A stretch of 64,000 nt of DNA, from assembly GCA_963678855.1 (NCBI GenBank), contig OY787448.1, forward strand, positions 186,001 through 250,000, in the 5' to 3' direction. Below the pieces are notes generated by a model. The model searched no databases. It was not told the DNA's origin and saw only the letters and a program-made list of their open reading frames with translations. This DNA comes from F22 sp963678855. GTDB taxonomy: Bacteria; Bacteroidota; Bacteroidia; Bacteroidales; Bacteroidaceae. The stretch's first letter is position 1; each line of letters opens with the position of its first letter. Shown one piece after another: positions 36,412 to 45,624 of the stretch. Made by a program: the position numbers and the translations under genes.

Positions 36412-39370
36412 TTTTCTTACAGATTTTAAATGTTACAGTTGAATATTTTCTAGGTTCATCTACCTTAATTTCATAATTAACAGCCTGAAGAACTTCCCTG
36501 CTAATTGCAAGCCCCATACCACGACCACTATCTTTTCGACTAAATCCCATCTCAAAAATTCTATTTTCATCCTCTATTGGTATGCTAATACCGTTATTGG
36601 ATACATATATAGCGTCATCAGTAGCATGTAAACGAATCTCTCTCGGACTATTTACAAGTTTGAGCCAATATATAGCATTATCTACTAGATTTACAAACAC
36701 TGGATAAAATGTTGAGCGAAACCCATGTAAACTTCTTTTAGTAAAACCTTTAGTCATAATCAATCGTATTTCATGTCTTTCTAAACGATTCTCAAATAAG
36801 TCAAAAAGAAAATTTCTTATTTCAGTCAACTTGATATCTTCTTCTTTTCTATATAACCTACGGTTTAGCGGAGTAAACAGAGCTATGTAGTTATTCAAAT
36901 GATCAAAACTCAATTTTAGATTCTTATAAGTGTTTGAAAGTTTATCTTCAATATCAGCATAGGCCTTCAAATCTTTCAGTCCCATTTTAAAGGTCCTTAC
37001 AGCACCATTAAATTCGTGGTTAATGATACCGATAGTCAATCCTAACTGGGCTAGCTCAGTATCTGATTGCAACCTCTGTTTGAGCTCTTCAAGCTCTTCA
37101 TTTAATGCATCAGCCATGTCTGAGTCGGTAATTAATTCACCATTTTCATTACGGTCAATACGTACCTCTTGAAGTTGACGTATAATGGTGTCCATAATGT
37201 TAGCATTTCTATTGTATGTCAATTCAATTCTGTCACCCAGCTCTTTACGTTTAGCTCCCAAATCAAAATTATCTGAATTCTGTGTATCTAACTCTTTATA
37301 CTCCAGACGAATCTGACGAATTTCTTCATTGAGTTCCTTTGCTAACTCACTAACAAGAGTACTGGTTTTTTCTGATATACTTTTTACAATTTGATTTGTT
37401 TGACTTCGCTTCTTCTTAGTAGCACTTGTGACTTCACTCGTTATTTCCTCTACAGCATTGATTAATCTCTCTCGATTATCAATCTTCAAATTTAGCTGCT
37501 TTGTACAAAAGTCAACACCTTTATCCAAAATGGTATACAGTTCTGGAATGAGAGAATTATTTATATCATTAAATTTTTCGACATAAGTATCATAATCTTG
37601 AAGTTTTATCTTGGATAATTGAAAACCAACTGGTGGCTTTAAATATATGCGATTATGATATTCACGAATGACTTTACGAAATTCCATTTCAGTATCAATA
37701 ATCATTTGCGATGCTAGGTTTAGATCTTTAAAACTAAGTATCCTGTCAAAAGCATCTTTAATTTGTAAAGCAATCTTCTGTTTTTCTTCTTCAAATTCAT
37801 TATTATTTAATTCAAGGAAGAACTGAGCTAATCTACTCTCAAATGCTTTCTTTTTAGAAGCAGCAAGTTTTTGTTTTCTTGTTATCGCAGTATGGTGCTT
37901 TTGTATTTCAAGCTGACGTTCTTGGAAGTAACTAGATCCTTGCGTATTTTTTCCTTTATTGAAAAAATCAATATTAAGTTGACCAAGAAAATTTTGCAAT
38001 ATTTCTACTAGTTGACGAAAGGCTTTATTCTCGATAAAACCTTCGCGACCTGCTTTTTCAACTAGACTAGAGTTCTGCTCACTACTTATTGCTACTACAC
38101 CAAACATACGTCTAAAAGAAAAAAAGAAGTCTCCCATCCGTTTGTTTCTACGGAGCTCCAATTTTAGAAAATCATTTTCAACAGTACCATATGGTAAAAT
38201 ACGTATATTATCTTTGTAGATATACAAACCACCGATACGCTTTAATTTTTCTTGTATCTGTCCAAACTCAGTACTTGGCGCATTTGATTCCTCTGCTTTT
38301 CCTTGCAAGTATGCAAAATCAATTTTAAATTTTCCACAACTAGTTTCCTTAAAGTTGTTACCATTCCAGTTAATTATATGGTTTTCATATACTCTATCAT
38401 AAACACGAATTCTTCCTTTAAACTGACCGAACTCATCAAACACACCTTCTATATGATGATCAGAGTGTTGAAAATCTTCTTTCGCAAAAAATTCTTTATC
38501 GTCAAGTAAGTTTCCTGTGTTTCTATAGTCATCAGAAGGGAAATCTCGAAATACAACATCCACTGTTTTAGCTGCATGATTAGGTGTCATTGTATTATGG
38601 AAGCCCAATAATAGCTTCTCTATTTTTGAAATCCCATTTTCTTTTATTAAATCAGAATTTAAAGTGTCGTTTAGCTGTGAAATATAGAAGTAAGTTCCTC
38701 CATGAACATCATCCATATGAAATTCACCTGGTAAGTTTTTATTTAAATCAATAGGGTTTACTTTAAACGCATCTATTTCAGACATTAGAAAATTGAAATC
38801 GTTCTCATCAATCTGTCCTTGCATGTGAAGTGATTGAATTGAACTAACAACCTCTGACTTGAGATTTAAAACATCACGATCATTAGGGATATGGTCAAAT
38901 TCTTTGACTGGTATAACAATGTCTTCTAGATTTAAGCCAGGAAGCTCAAACAAACGCCAAAACACTAAAGAAGCAACAATACTGTATTGACGTTTACGAC
39001 CACGAGCTTTAGTTAACACTAAGACTTGACTGCCGATAGATGCAATAGCCAAACGACCAATTCCTTTTTCACCCATGATAGGTCTTAGCGGTTGCTCTTT
39101 ATCAACAACAGGCATAGCAGCTTTGTTTTTTAACAGCTTGCTCTCAGTTCCAATAGTTAGCCAACGGGTTTCAAATTCCTCTCGCGTCATACCCATACCA
39201 TCGTCTCGAAGTACAAGTACACCTTGCTTACGCAAATAATTTATATCAAAATTATTTGCGTAAGCATCATGCGCATTCTTTATAAGTTCATTTAATGCAG
39301 TTGGTATACCAGCTATTTGCTGACGACCTAAGAGGTCTAGCGCTCTGGCTCGTGTTTTAAATTTCGCCAT
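36401..39370 (-). CDS. Dual-GHKL ATPase: MORC/MutL-like N-terminus and histidine-kinase-like C-terminus
   Basis: A 989-residue protein with two separate GHKL ATP sites. The N-terminal module has N-box ELIKNAHDAY (Asn32), G1 RDDGMGMT (56-62) and G2 GEKGIGRLA (100-108), as in Hsp90/MutL/MORC. A long helical, probably coiled-coil region spans about 480-780. The C-terminal module has an H-box-like INHEFNG (His785), N-box NLVDNAIYW (894-902), a G1 variant VSNNGIS lacking the usual Asp, and G2 GRGMGLAIS (949-957). It overlaps the upstream C5 methylase by 14 bases and the downstream receiver-like gene by 11. Related MORC-like ATPases were linked to R-M systems by comparative genomics; a phosphorelay role is inferred. 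Confidence 0.78.
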   Translation of the reverse strand: MAKFKTRARALDLLGRQQIAGIPTALNELIKNAHDAYANNFDINYLRKQGVLVLRDDGMGMTREEFETRWLTIGTESKLLKNKAAMPVVDKEQPLRPIMGEKGIGRLAIASIGSQVLVLTKARGRKRQYSIVASLVFWRLFELPGLNLEDIVIPVKEFDHIPNDRDVLNLKSEVVSSIQSLHMQGQIDENDFNFLMSEIDAFKVNPIDLNKNLPGEFHMDDVHGGTYFYISQLNDTLNSDLIKENGISKIEKLLLGFHNTMTPNHAAKTVDVVFRDFPSDDYRNTGNLLDDKEFFAKEDFQHSDHHIEGVFDEFGQFKGRIRVYDRVYENHIINWNGNNFKETSCGKFKIDFAYLQGKAEESNAPSTEFGQIQEKLKRIGGLYIYKDNIRILPYGTVENDFLKLELRRNKRMGDFFFSFRRMFGVVAISSEQNSSLVEKAGREGFIENKAFRQLVEILQNFLGQLNIDFFNKGKNTQGSSYFQERQLEIQKHHTAITRKQKLAASKKKAFESRLAQFFLELNNNEFEEEKQKIALQIKDAFDRILSFKDLNLASQMIIDTEMEFRKVIREYHNRIYLKPPVGFQLSKIKLQDYDTYVEKFNDINNSLIPELYTILDKGVDFCTKQLNLKIDNRERLINAVEEITSEVTSATKKKRSQTNQIVKSISEKTSTLVSELAKELNEEIRQIRLEYKELDTQNSDNFDLGAKRKELGDRIELTYNRNANIMDTIIRQLQEVRIDRNENGELITDSDMADALNEELEELKQRLQSDTELAQLGLTIGIINHEFNGAVRTFKMGLKDLKAYADIEDKLSNTYKNLKLSFDHLNNYIALFTPLNRRLYRKEEDIKLTEIRNFLFDLFENRLERHEIRLIMTKGFTKRSLHGFRSTFYPVFVNLVDNAIYWLKLVNSPREIRLHATDDAIYVSNNGISIPIEDENRIFEMGFSRKDSGRGMGLAISREVLQAVNYEIKVDEPRKYSTVTFKICKKNDE

Positions 39371-40430
39371 ACGTTTTGTAGTTTTGATTTAAGATTTCGC
39401 CAAGTCGACGAGCATATTCACATGGGACAGCATTACCAATTAAACGTGCTGCAACACCCATGCTATTTGTTTTAAAAATATATTTCTTTGGGAAGGTCTG
39501 AAGAGTCGCTCCTTCTCTAATAGACAAAGCTCTATTTTCTTCAGGATGAGCAAATCTACCATTAGAGACACTGTAGAACTTAGTTGTTATTGTTGGTGCT
39601 GGCCTTTCCCACCACATTCTTCCAAAGGTGTCTTTAAAGCTATTGTCATTGTTTACAAAACATGGTAGCTGCAGCTCTGGATCATCCTTCCAATCAAGCC
39701 GGTTTCCTCCATTCTTTTTTGTCTTCTTAATACGACGCAAACAGATATCACTTAAACCAGCTACAGTATGATTATCCTCTGACTTATCTTTGGCACCAGC
39801 TTTTAACTTGGGAAAACCATTATCAACGCCGATATACTCTTTCAGTAATGCAGGTTTTTTTTCTGGAACAGGCAACTCTACAGGTCCTAATCTAGAAGCT
39901 ATTAAAGAGAAGCGTTTTCTTGACTGTGGCACTCCGTGGTAACTTAAATCAACCACTTCTTGCTTAATGTGGTCATAGCCTAATCCACTTAGTTTTTCTA
40001 AAAATTCTGGTAATATACTTGCCTTGTTAGTCAATATTCCTGGGACATTCTCCACTAGAACATAACCTGGATTATAATACTCGACAAAATTACAAAAGTC
40101 CATCAAAAGATTCTTTGATGATTGTGATTTTTCTTTTGATGTATTTATAATGCTGTAAAATTGACAAGGACTACACCCAACCATGACTAATCTATCATTG
40201 TTTGGTCTTATCTTATATTCTTTTTGGAAATAGTTAAGTGGAAGCTGCTGAATATCAGCAAGAACAAACTGAGATGGTTTATTGTTTATTTCATATGTTG
40301 CTTTTGCGTGAATATCAAGATCCACACCAGCCACTACTTTTATTCCAGCTTGTCTTAGGCCACAAGTCATTCCCCCACCTCCACAAAAGAAGTCAAGTGC
40401 AATTAAAGGGGACTTTTTACTCGTATTCAT
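39357..40430 (-). CDS. DNA (cytosine-5) methyltransferase of the GHKL/receiver operon
   Basis: A 357-residue C5 methylase with motif I ALDFFCGGGGMTCG, motif IV VGCSPCQFYS (catalytic Cys in PC), motif VI ENVPG, motif VIII QSRKRFSLIAS and motif X RLIGNAVPCEYA. It differs from the Dcm-type enzyme nearby: shorter, no N-terminal extension and a different target-recognition segment (about 190-290), so another recognition site is expected. First gene of the operon; no restriction endonuclease is recognisable next to it. Confidence 0.9.
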   Translation of the reverse strand: MNTSKKSPLIALDFFCGGGGMTCGLRQAGIKVVAGVDLDIHAKATYEINNKPSQFVLADIQQLPLNYFQKEYKIRPNNDRLVMVGCSPCQFYSIINTSKEKSQSSKNLLMDFCNFVEYYNPGYVLVENVPGILTNKASILPEFLEKLSGLGYDHIKQEVVDLSYHGVPQSRKRFSLIASRLGPVELPVPEKKPALLKEYIGVDNGFPKLKAGAKDKSEDNHTVAGLSDICLRRIKKTKKNGGNRLDWKDDPELQLPCFVNNDNSFKDTFGRMWWERPAPTITTKFYSVSNGRFAHPEENRALSIREGATLQTFPKKYIFKTNSMGVAARLIGNAVPCEYARRLGEILNQNYKTYGEI

Positions 40431-40460
40431 TCTATATCAATATTCTATTAGTGATTCATG

Positions 40461-40468
40461 CAAAGATA
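40461..40468 (-). promoter_or_regulatory. -7 box for the methylase/GHKL/receiver operon
   Basis: Minus-strand TATCTTTG, 31 bases upstream of the methylase ATG. Confidence 0.6.
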
Positions 40469-40661
40469 AGAAATATACCCATATGAATAAGCTTCTTCTA
40501 TAAAAAACAAAACGATTATTGAGTTTTATATGATTAACTTCCAAGAATAAGACTCTCCATTCAATGAATCCATACGCAAAATTATATTTCCCCCATATTT
40601 CGGACCACTTGCTAAGAAACGATATTTTTCGTACATTTTATGCAATCCTAAAATTTAGCTT

Positions 40662-41310
40662 ATGGTAGCAAGACGTAAATTCAGCAGTGAATTCAAAGCT
40701 CGTGTAGTTCGCGAAGCTTTAAAAGAACAAGAGACGACCTCTGAGTTGGTTCGCCGCTTTGAAGTGGCTCCTAGTCAAATCATTCAATGGAAGAAAGAAG
40801 CCCTTTCTCAACTTGAGTCTTTATTTGGTGTAAACATCCTAGCGAAGAAAGTGCCGCCAAAGATGAAACTTTTATTTAAAAGCCTAGCAATAGCAAGCTT
40901 AGTATTCGCCAGCAGTGTCGCCTCTTAAGGATTAGTCGTAGCCAATATTACTACAAGCCTTGCAGCGTGTCTGTAGATAACCTGCAAGTCATGCGTATCA
41001 TGGATAGACAATATACGGAGTTTCCAACTTCAGGAGCTCGTACCATGCGTTCAGTATTGCAAGATCATGGTTATACGGTCAATAAAAAGCGTATAGTACG
41101 TTTGATGAAAGTCGTGGGGCTACAAGCTATTTATTCAAAGAAGTCGCTAATCAAACTAGGACGTGCCGAGTATATTCATCCATATTTGCAGCGTGGACTA
41201 CATATCCACAGGAGCAACCAAGTATGGAGCATTGACATCACGTATATAGCTATGCCTAAAGGCTTAATATACCTTGTGGCTATACCAATCGATAATAGCC
41301 ACAAAGTACA
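40662..41310 (+). pseudogene. IS3-family transposase remnant (OrfA plus truncated OrfB)
   Basis: 40662 onward encodes an OrfA-type HTH (FSSEFKARVVREALKEQETT, IIQWKKEALSQLESLFG) that goes out of frame near 40860. The OrfB frame is recovered near 40893 (LSIRQQCRLLRISRSQYYYK) and continues through ARTMRSVLQDHGYTVNKKR to WSIDITYIAMPKGLIYLVA, the region of the first catalytic Asp, then homology ends near 41290. The second Asp and Glu are absent. The element is dead, separating the GHKL operon from the GmrSD-like gene. Confidence 0.85.
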
Positions 41311-41318
41311 TAAATTGG

Positions 41319-43028
41319 CTATAATTGCTCTATTCTCAAGATCTTATTAAAAATCAATTCCGCTTGAAGTCTAGTGCGTTCTTTAGGATTGAATTTTTTA
41401 TTAGGATCTGAGTATATTTCAGCAAATCTTCTTGTTGAATTATATGAAGACAGTTTATATATTTCGAGTTTTTCCTTTAAAGGTTTATTTGCACACCTTC
41501 TGTTTAAAGTCTCTTCCAAAGGCAAAAGGTTACCGATCTGAGCAGCTCCTTCTCCTTCTCCTTCTCCTTCTGAATCAGGCAGAACGTGCTCTATAGTATA
41601 CTCGCCCATTTCTCTGTTTGGGCATAAATGCTTCTCTATAATTTCAAGAATTAACTTTGTCCTCTCCTTATTTGTTTCTCCCTTGTAAAGTGGTGCATGA
41701 TTAGACCAGCCAACATTATTGAAAACATTTTTAAACCACTCTAACGAAGGTAATTTACTAGATAAGTAATCAACAAATTTATTAATCTGCACGTCTGCGT
41801 TATCATTGTTTATCTCATTGGCATATTTTTTCAGTCCATCTTCCAAATTATTGGCACGTTCACCGCCAATTATATTATAGCAAACATAGAATAAATATAG
41901 ATTTTCTAATATAGAATCATATTTTTCTTGTTCAATGACATCAGTTTCATTCTTTTCAATTAGCCCAAGCATAACTGGTCGAAACTGCGTCTGTCTACTT
42001 TTCTTAAAGAACGAAAACACTTTATGTTCTAAAGCGGAACATTCTTCTTTTGTAAAACTTGTAACAGGATCCACTAAGCGTGTGTAATACTGTGACTTTA
42101 GAATAAGATCATCTAATAGCTCTTTTTTATCCATACGTTTAGAAGAAACAGAAATTCTTCTGTAAACTTCTCTTTTCTTCGGTAGTCCGAATTTATGGAT
42201 AGTGTAATGTTGAATAAAGCTTTTTAAATTGTTACCTAAGCGTTCTTCCAATTCATCCCATTGTTTTTTTGCCATATCTCTCGAGCGGGATGGAGAAATA
42301 TACCTCATTACATAGTTCTTCAATAATTCATGATCTTCTAGTGGCTCTCCTCTAGCATTCAGAATTTCAAAAATAGTATAAGAATCTTCCTCCGATGAGG
42401 ATACTATTTTCACATAGTTTGTTCCTAAAAGCGCATTACGTAAATTGTTCAAGAAAGCTGCTTTATCTTTACTTTCTGCCATTTCTTGGTGTATGATATC
42501 GTAGAAGAATTCGAAACAGTTTTTTACAAGGCGATTAATTTTAACATTAGGACATTTTCTTAGCATGACTTTAAGTGCTACCTTTTGTCGTTGTTCTTGT
42601 TCTTTGATTATTTCATTAATAACACGCTCTAAAATTTCATGATAATCAGATTCATATATGAGTTTTTTCTCATTCTCTAAATTAGTGTATTCTAAGAACT
42701 GTTTGACCCCCATAAATGATGATTGCATATTTTCCTCATAAAAGACCTTTGCTAATGTTGCCAACAAGATAACCAAAGTCGTGATTCTTTGTTGACCATC
42801 AATTATTGTATAATATTGCAAGCCTGACTCCTCACATTCGTCTTTAAAGACAAAACTACCTAAAAAGTGAGACCTAGAGTGGTCTTTTGAATAGTTATAT
42901 GAAATATCATCATACAATTCTTGCCAGTTAGTTTTGTTCCAAACATACTTTCTTTGGTTTCTTGGAATCAAAAAAACGGTCTTGTTGAATAGCTTTAGTA
43001 TACTATCTTCTTCTGCTTTAAATGCCAT
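41319..43028 (-). CDS. DUF262/DUF1524 (GmrSD-like) nuclease protein
   Basis: A 569-residue fusion as in single-chain GmrSD type IV restriction enzymes. The DUF262 half contains IPRNQRKYVWN (17-27), YYTIIDGQQRITTLVILLATL paraphrased by its core IDGQQRITTL (ParB-like nucleotide-binding motif) and SFVFKD. The DUF1524 half carries the HNH-type YTIEHVLP (His481). Between the HNH histidine and the following IGNLLPL lies an EGEGEGEG repeat (487-494) encoded by a perfect 6-bp microsatellite. Type IV members act on modified DNA; the target here is unknown. The C-terminus abuts the IS3 remnant. Confidence 0.85.
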   Translation of the reverse strand: MAFKAEEDSILKLFNKTVFLIPRNQRKYVWNKTNWQELYDDISYNYSKDHSRSHFLGSFVFKDECEESGLQYYTIIDGQQRITTLVILLATLAKVFYEENMQSSFMGVKQFLEYTNLENEKKLIYESDYHEILERVINEIIKEQEQRQKVALKVMLRKCPNVKINRLVKNCFEFFYDIIHQEMAESKDKAAFLNNLRNALLGTNYVKIVSSSEEDSYTIFEILNARGEPLEDHELLKNYVMRYISPSRSRDMAKKQWDELEERLGNNLKSFIQHYTIHKFGLPKKREVYRRISVSSKRMDKKELLDDLILKSQYYTRLVDPVTSFTKEECSALEHKVFSFFKKSRQTQFRPVMLGLIEKNETDVIEQEKYDSILENLYLFYVCYNIIGGERANNLEDGLKKYANEINNDNADVQINKFVDYLSSKLPSLEWFKNVFNNVGWSNHAPLYKGETNKERTKLILEIIEKHLCPNREMGEYTIEHVLPDSEGEGEGEGAAQIGNLLPLEETLNRRCANKPLKEKLEIYKLSSYNSTRRFAEIYSDPNKKFNPKERTRLQAELIFNKILRIEQL

Positions 43029-43118
43029 AATTTATATTTATTAATTTCTAATCAAAAAACACAGAACCTTCTTGATAAAAAAATCACACATTGAAAGGTT
43101 CATCTGGTACATTTTGAT

Positions 43119-44330
43119 TTAATGATTTGCTGTTGTTTCTTTTAAGGACTCTAACGACAATAAGTTCTTGCTTGAATGTTGATTACAAAACAACACTATA
43201 TTATCTTTTGCCCCAGATAATGAGCTTCTATAAATAATCCCATCTATTGACTTATCTTTTTCATCTCGAATCATATATCGTAGGTACTCAGTAAATACTT
43301 GGGAAGGGATATAATCAATATGAACAAAATCATCACGCTTAATTGGTCTTGTCAATCTATTATGAAACTCTAAAAGAAATTTAATCCTACGCCAACTGTT
43401 TTGTGGATTCCAAAAGTCGGGTTGAGGTATTTTTGTCAAATCCAAAACTTTTAAATTACGTTTAGGCTTAAACATACCTATTATGGGGATCAATGCCTTA
43501 TTATTTGGATTGCTTTCTATAGTAGCAGTGTCTTGATCAAAAGCACCATAAAACATAGAAATCCCTGCTGGACTCATTCTATTTTGCTTGGCAAAACGAT
43601 CAGGTGGTGAAGTAATATCATTAATGTTTTTTATTTTTTGCCCTTTACTTACATATCTACATCTATAAATTGCTGTATTCACATCTATATCAATGAGTAA
43701 ACTATTTTCACGAATTACACTTGATAACTCAGTAAGAATATCAAGTAATCCGTTTTCTTTTGACGGAGAAGCGCTAAATAATTGTTTATAGAAAAAAAAT
43801 CGTTGTTGATGTTTTACTAGAGCTTCAAAATGCTCCCAAGAAATCATCATTTCATCGTTTTCTTTCAATCCACCAGGATCTATATCGACCCATTCTTCAT
43901 TTGTAAAACAGCTACATAAATCACTATTAAAATCTTCATTATCTTCCAACACGTCCAAGTGAGTCAGTAGATCTTCTGTTGACTCATAAAATTCAGTATT
44001 CAATGGTGCTAAATATGAACCCAGTTCTTTTCCATAGCTCATATCATCATCATCATCATCATCTTTAAAACTACTTGCCAAGTATAAGTTGGCATCGTCA
44101 TAACCGCCATAATACAAGTGAATTTTCTCTGAAATATATTTAAAGAGAAATTCTAAATCACAAACGTGAGTTTTCTTTTTACAATAACTACAAGTTGCCA
44201 TTGAAGAATTTTCTTGTATTATTTTTTTAAGAAACTTACTTTTAAAATGGTCGGCACAAACTTCTTTATTCACAGGGATTTGATGTCCATATTCTTCTTG
44301 CTCAATTTGATACTGTTTTGCTCTACCCAT
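43119..44330 (-). CDS. RES-domain protein with HEPN/RES-type N-terminal region
   Basis: From ATG 44330 (403 residues). The N-terminus has a zinc-finger-like CSYCKKKTHVCD in the arrangement of the RES N-terminal domain. The RES domain itself starts near 220: YRCRY with the conserved Arg, PPDRFAKQNRMSPAGISMFY and later FDQDTATIES. RES toxins degrade NAD+ by phosphorolysis; here the domain is fused and flanked by nuclease genes, so abortive infection by NAD+ loss is plausible, but no antitoxin (Xre/MbcA type) is adjacent. Seven consecutive Asp near residue 96 come from an ATC microsatellite. The start is 8 bases past the HsdR-N gene stop. Confidence 0.83.
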   Translation of the reverse strand: MGRAKQYQIEQEEYGHQIPVNKEVCADHFKSKFLKKIIQENSSMATCSYCKKKTHVCDLEFLFKYISEKIHLYYGGYDDANLYLASSFKDDDDDDDMSYGKELGSYLAPLNTEFYESTEDLLTHLDVLEDNEDFNSDLCSCFTNEEWVDIDPGGLKENDEMMISWEHFEALVKHQQRFFFYKQLFSASPSKENGLLDILTELSSVIRENSLLIDIDVNTAIYRCRYVSKGQKIKNINDITSPPDRFAKQNRMSPAGISMFYGAFDQDTATIESNPNNKALIPIIGMFKPKRNLKVLDLTKIPQPDFWNPQNSWRRIKFLLEFHNRLTRPIKRDDFVHIDYIPSQVFTEYLRYMIRDEKDKSIDGIIYRSSLSGAKDNIVLFCNQHSSKNLLSLESLKETTANH

Positions 44331-44337
44331 GATTTTT

Positions 44338-45438
44338 TTATTTAAATCTCTCCACACTCTCCTTCAACTCATCCGCATACTCATATATCCCGTCCAGACT
44401 TTCAAGAGCATACTTCGTCTCCTTCTTATCCTCATCCAACAACGCGATGCGCTTATTATCCGAGTTATTAAAGTACAGGCGGCAAATAGGCTTACGGTTA
44501 TTATCGTCCACAAGCACTGCGAAGTATGATACTGCATCACGATATGTAATACGTTCTGGGGCAATAATACCTCTCAAGATGGATTTTACGAGATAGAAAC
44601 CTTCTAGTTCTTCTTCAGTAGTATCGATGTTACTCTTGCGAGAAGACACTTCTTCCACAGGTTCGGCATCAGCTGGTGCAGTAGATGGCTCTGTAGGACT
44701 TTGCACTTGAACAGGCGTAGTGCCCTCTTCCGACTGCATGGCTTGATTCAGACGATTCGAAATCACGTCATTAATATGATTACCAACAGAACGTTTTACC
44801 AAAGTAGTAAATTGCTCTAGTAATCGAGGAGTAATCATTCCGTCATAAACTTTACGTGCAAATAGCTTCACAAAGTCTGATGAAGGGTTAGAGAACTCGT
44901 TCTTAATCTGAGCTTTCAATTCAGACATATACTTCAAGTCATTTGCTGAACTGTGAATACTGTCTAAGTCGAAGTATGATTTATGGAATTGCTTGATAGC
45001 ATCTACTTGGTGCTCTGTATAGTCTTCGATATTGAATTCCAAGAATGGAGTTTCATCCATAAGATTCTTGGCTACTAGGTCGGTGTAAAAGCGGTAAGTC
45101 ACTCCATTGGTAAGGACACCGAATTTGGCTTTGGATGCCACGAAGTATTTTTGAAGTTGGTTATCGTGTAAGGATAGGTTTTGTCCCCAATGCTTGCATT
45201 CGATAAGCATGATTGGTTCGCCTTCTTTCATAATGGCATAATCAATCTTATCGCCTTTTTTCTTGACGATATCGCAGTCCATTTCTGGGACTACTTCTAG
45301 TGGGTTAAATACGTCATAACCTAGTAGTTGGATAAAAGGCATGATAAAAGCATTCTTGGTTGCTTCTTCCGTATTGATTTGTTCTTTGAGTTGCATCACT
45401 CGTGTGCTCAACTGAGCAATTGTGTCTTTAAAATCCAT
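44338..45438 (-). CDS. Type I restriction HsdR N-terminal-domain protein
   Basis: A 366-residue protein whose N-terminal half is a PD-(D/E)XK domain of the HsdR-N type: KIDYAIMKEGEPIMLIECKH with Asp66, Glu80 and Lys82 as the metal and catalytic residues. Helicase motifs are absent. A Pro/Thr/Ala/Glu-rich linker (about 235-262) joins a C-terminal domain (265-366) that starts FYLVKSIL and resembles a small substrate or DNA-binding domain often attached to these proteins. First gene of a probable three-gene operon with the RES and GmrSD-like genes. Confidence 0.82.
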   Translation of the reverse strand: MDFKDTIAQLSTRVMQLKEQINTEEATKNAFIMPFIQLLGYDVFNPLEVVPEMDCDIVKKKGDKIDYAIMKEGEPIMLIECKHWGQNLSLHDNQLQKYFVASKAKFGVLTNGVTYRFYTDLVAKNLMDETPFLEFNIEDYTEHQVDAIKQFHKSYFDLDSIHSSANDLKYMSELKAQIKNEFSNPSSDFVKLFARKVYDGMITPRLLEQFTTLVKRSVGNHINDVISNRLNQAMQSEEGTTPVQVQSPTEPSTAPADAEPVEEVSSRKSNIDTTEEELEGFYLVKSILRGIIAPERITYRDAVSYFAVLVDDNNRKPICRLYFNNSDNKRIALLDEDKKETKYALESLDGIYEYADELKESVERFK

Positions 45439-45519
45439 TGTGTATTATCTTTAAGGTATTATTGTCATTGAGAGATTCTCTATGACATTAAATTATTCTC
45501 GTTTTTTATCTGTAAGTCT

Positions 45520-45527
45520 CAAAAGTA
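45520..45527 (-). promoter_or_regulatory. -7 box for the HsdR-N/RES/GmrSD-like operon
   Basis: Minus-strand TACTTTTG, 82 bases upstream of the ATG at 45438; a TTTTG lies 23 bases further upstream. Confidence 0.5.
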
Positions 45528-45624
45528 GAGATTATGTCTGTAATTAGTAGCAAAATCTACTTGACAGAAACTTGACACTTTCAATTTTGGCGGTATTTAG
45601 GACGGTTTTGGCTAAATTATGGCA

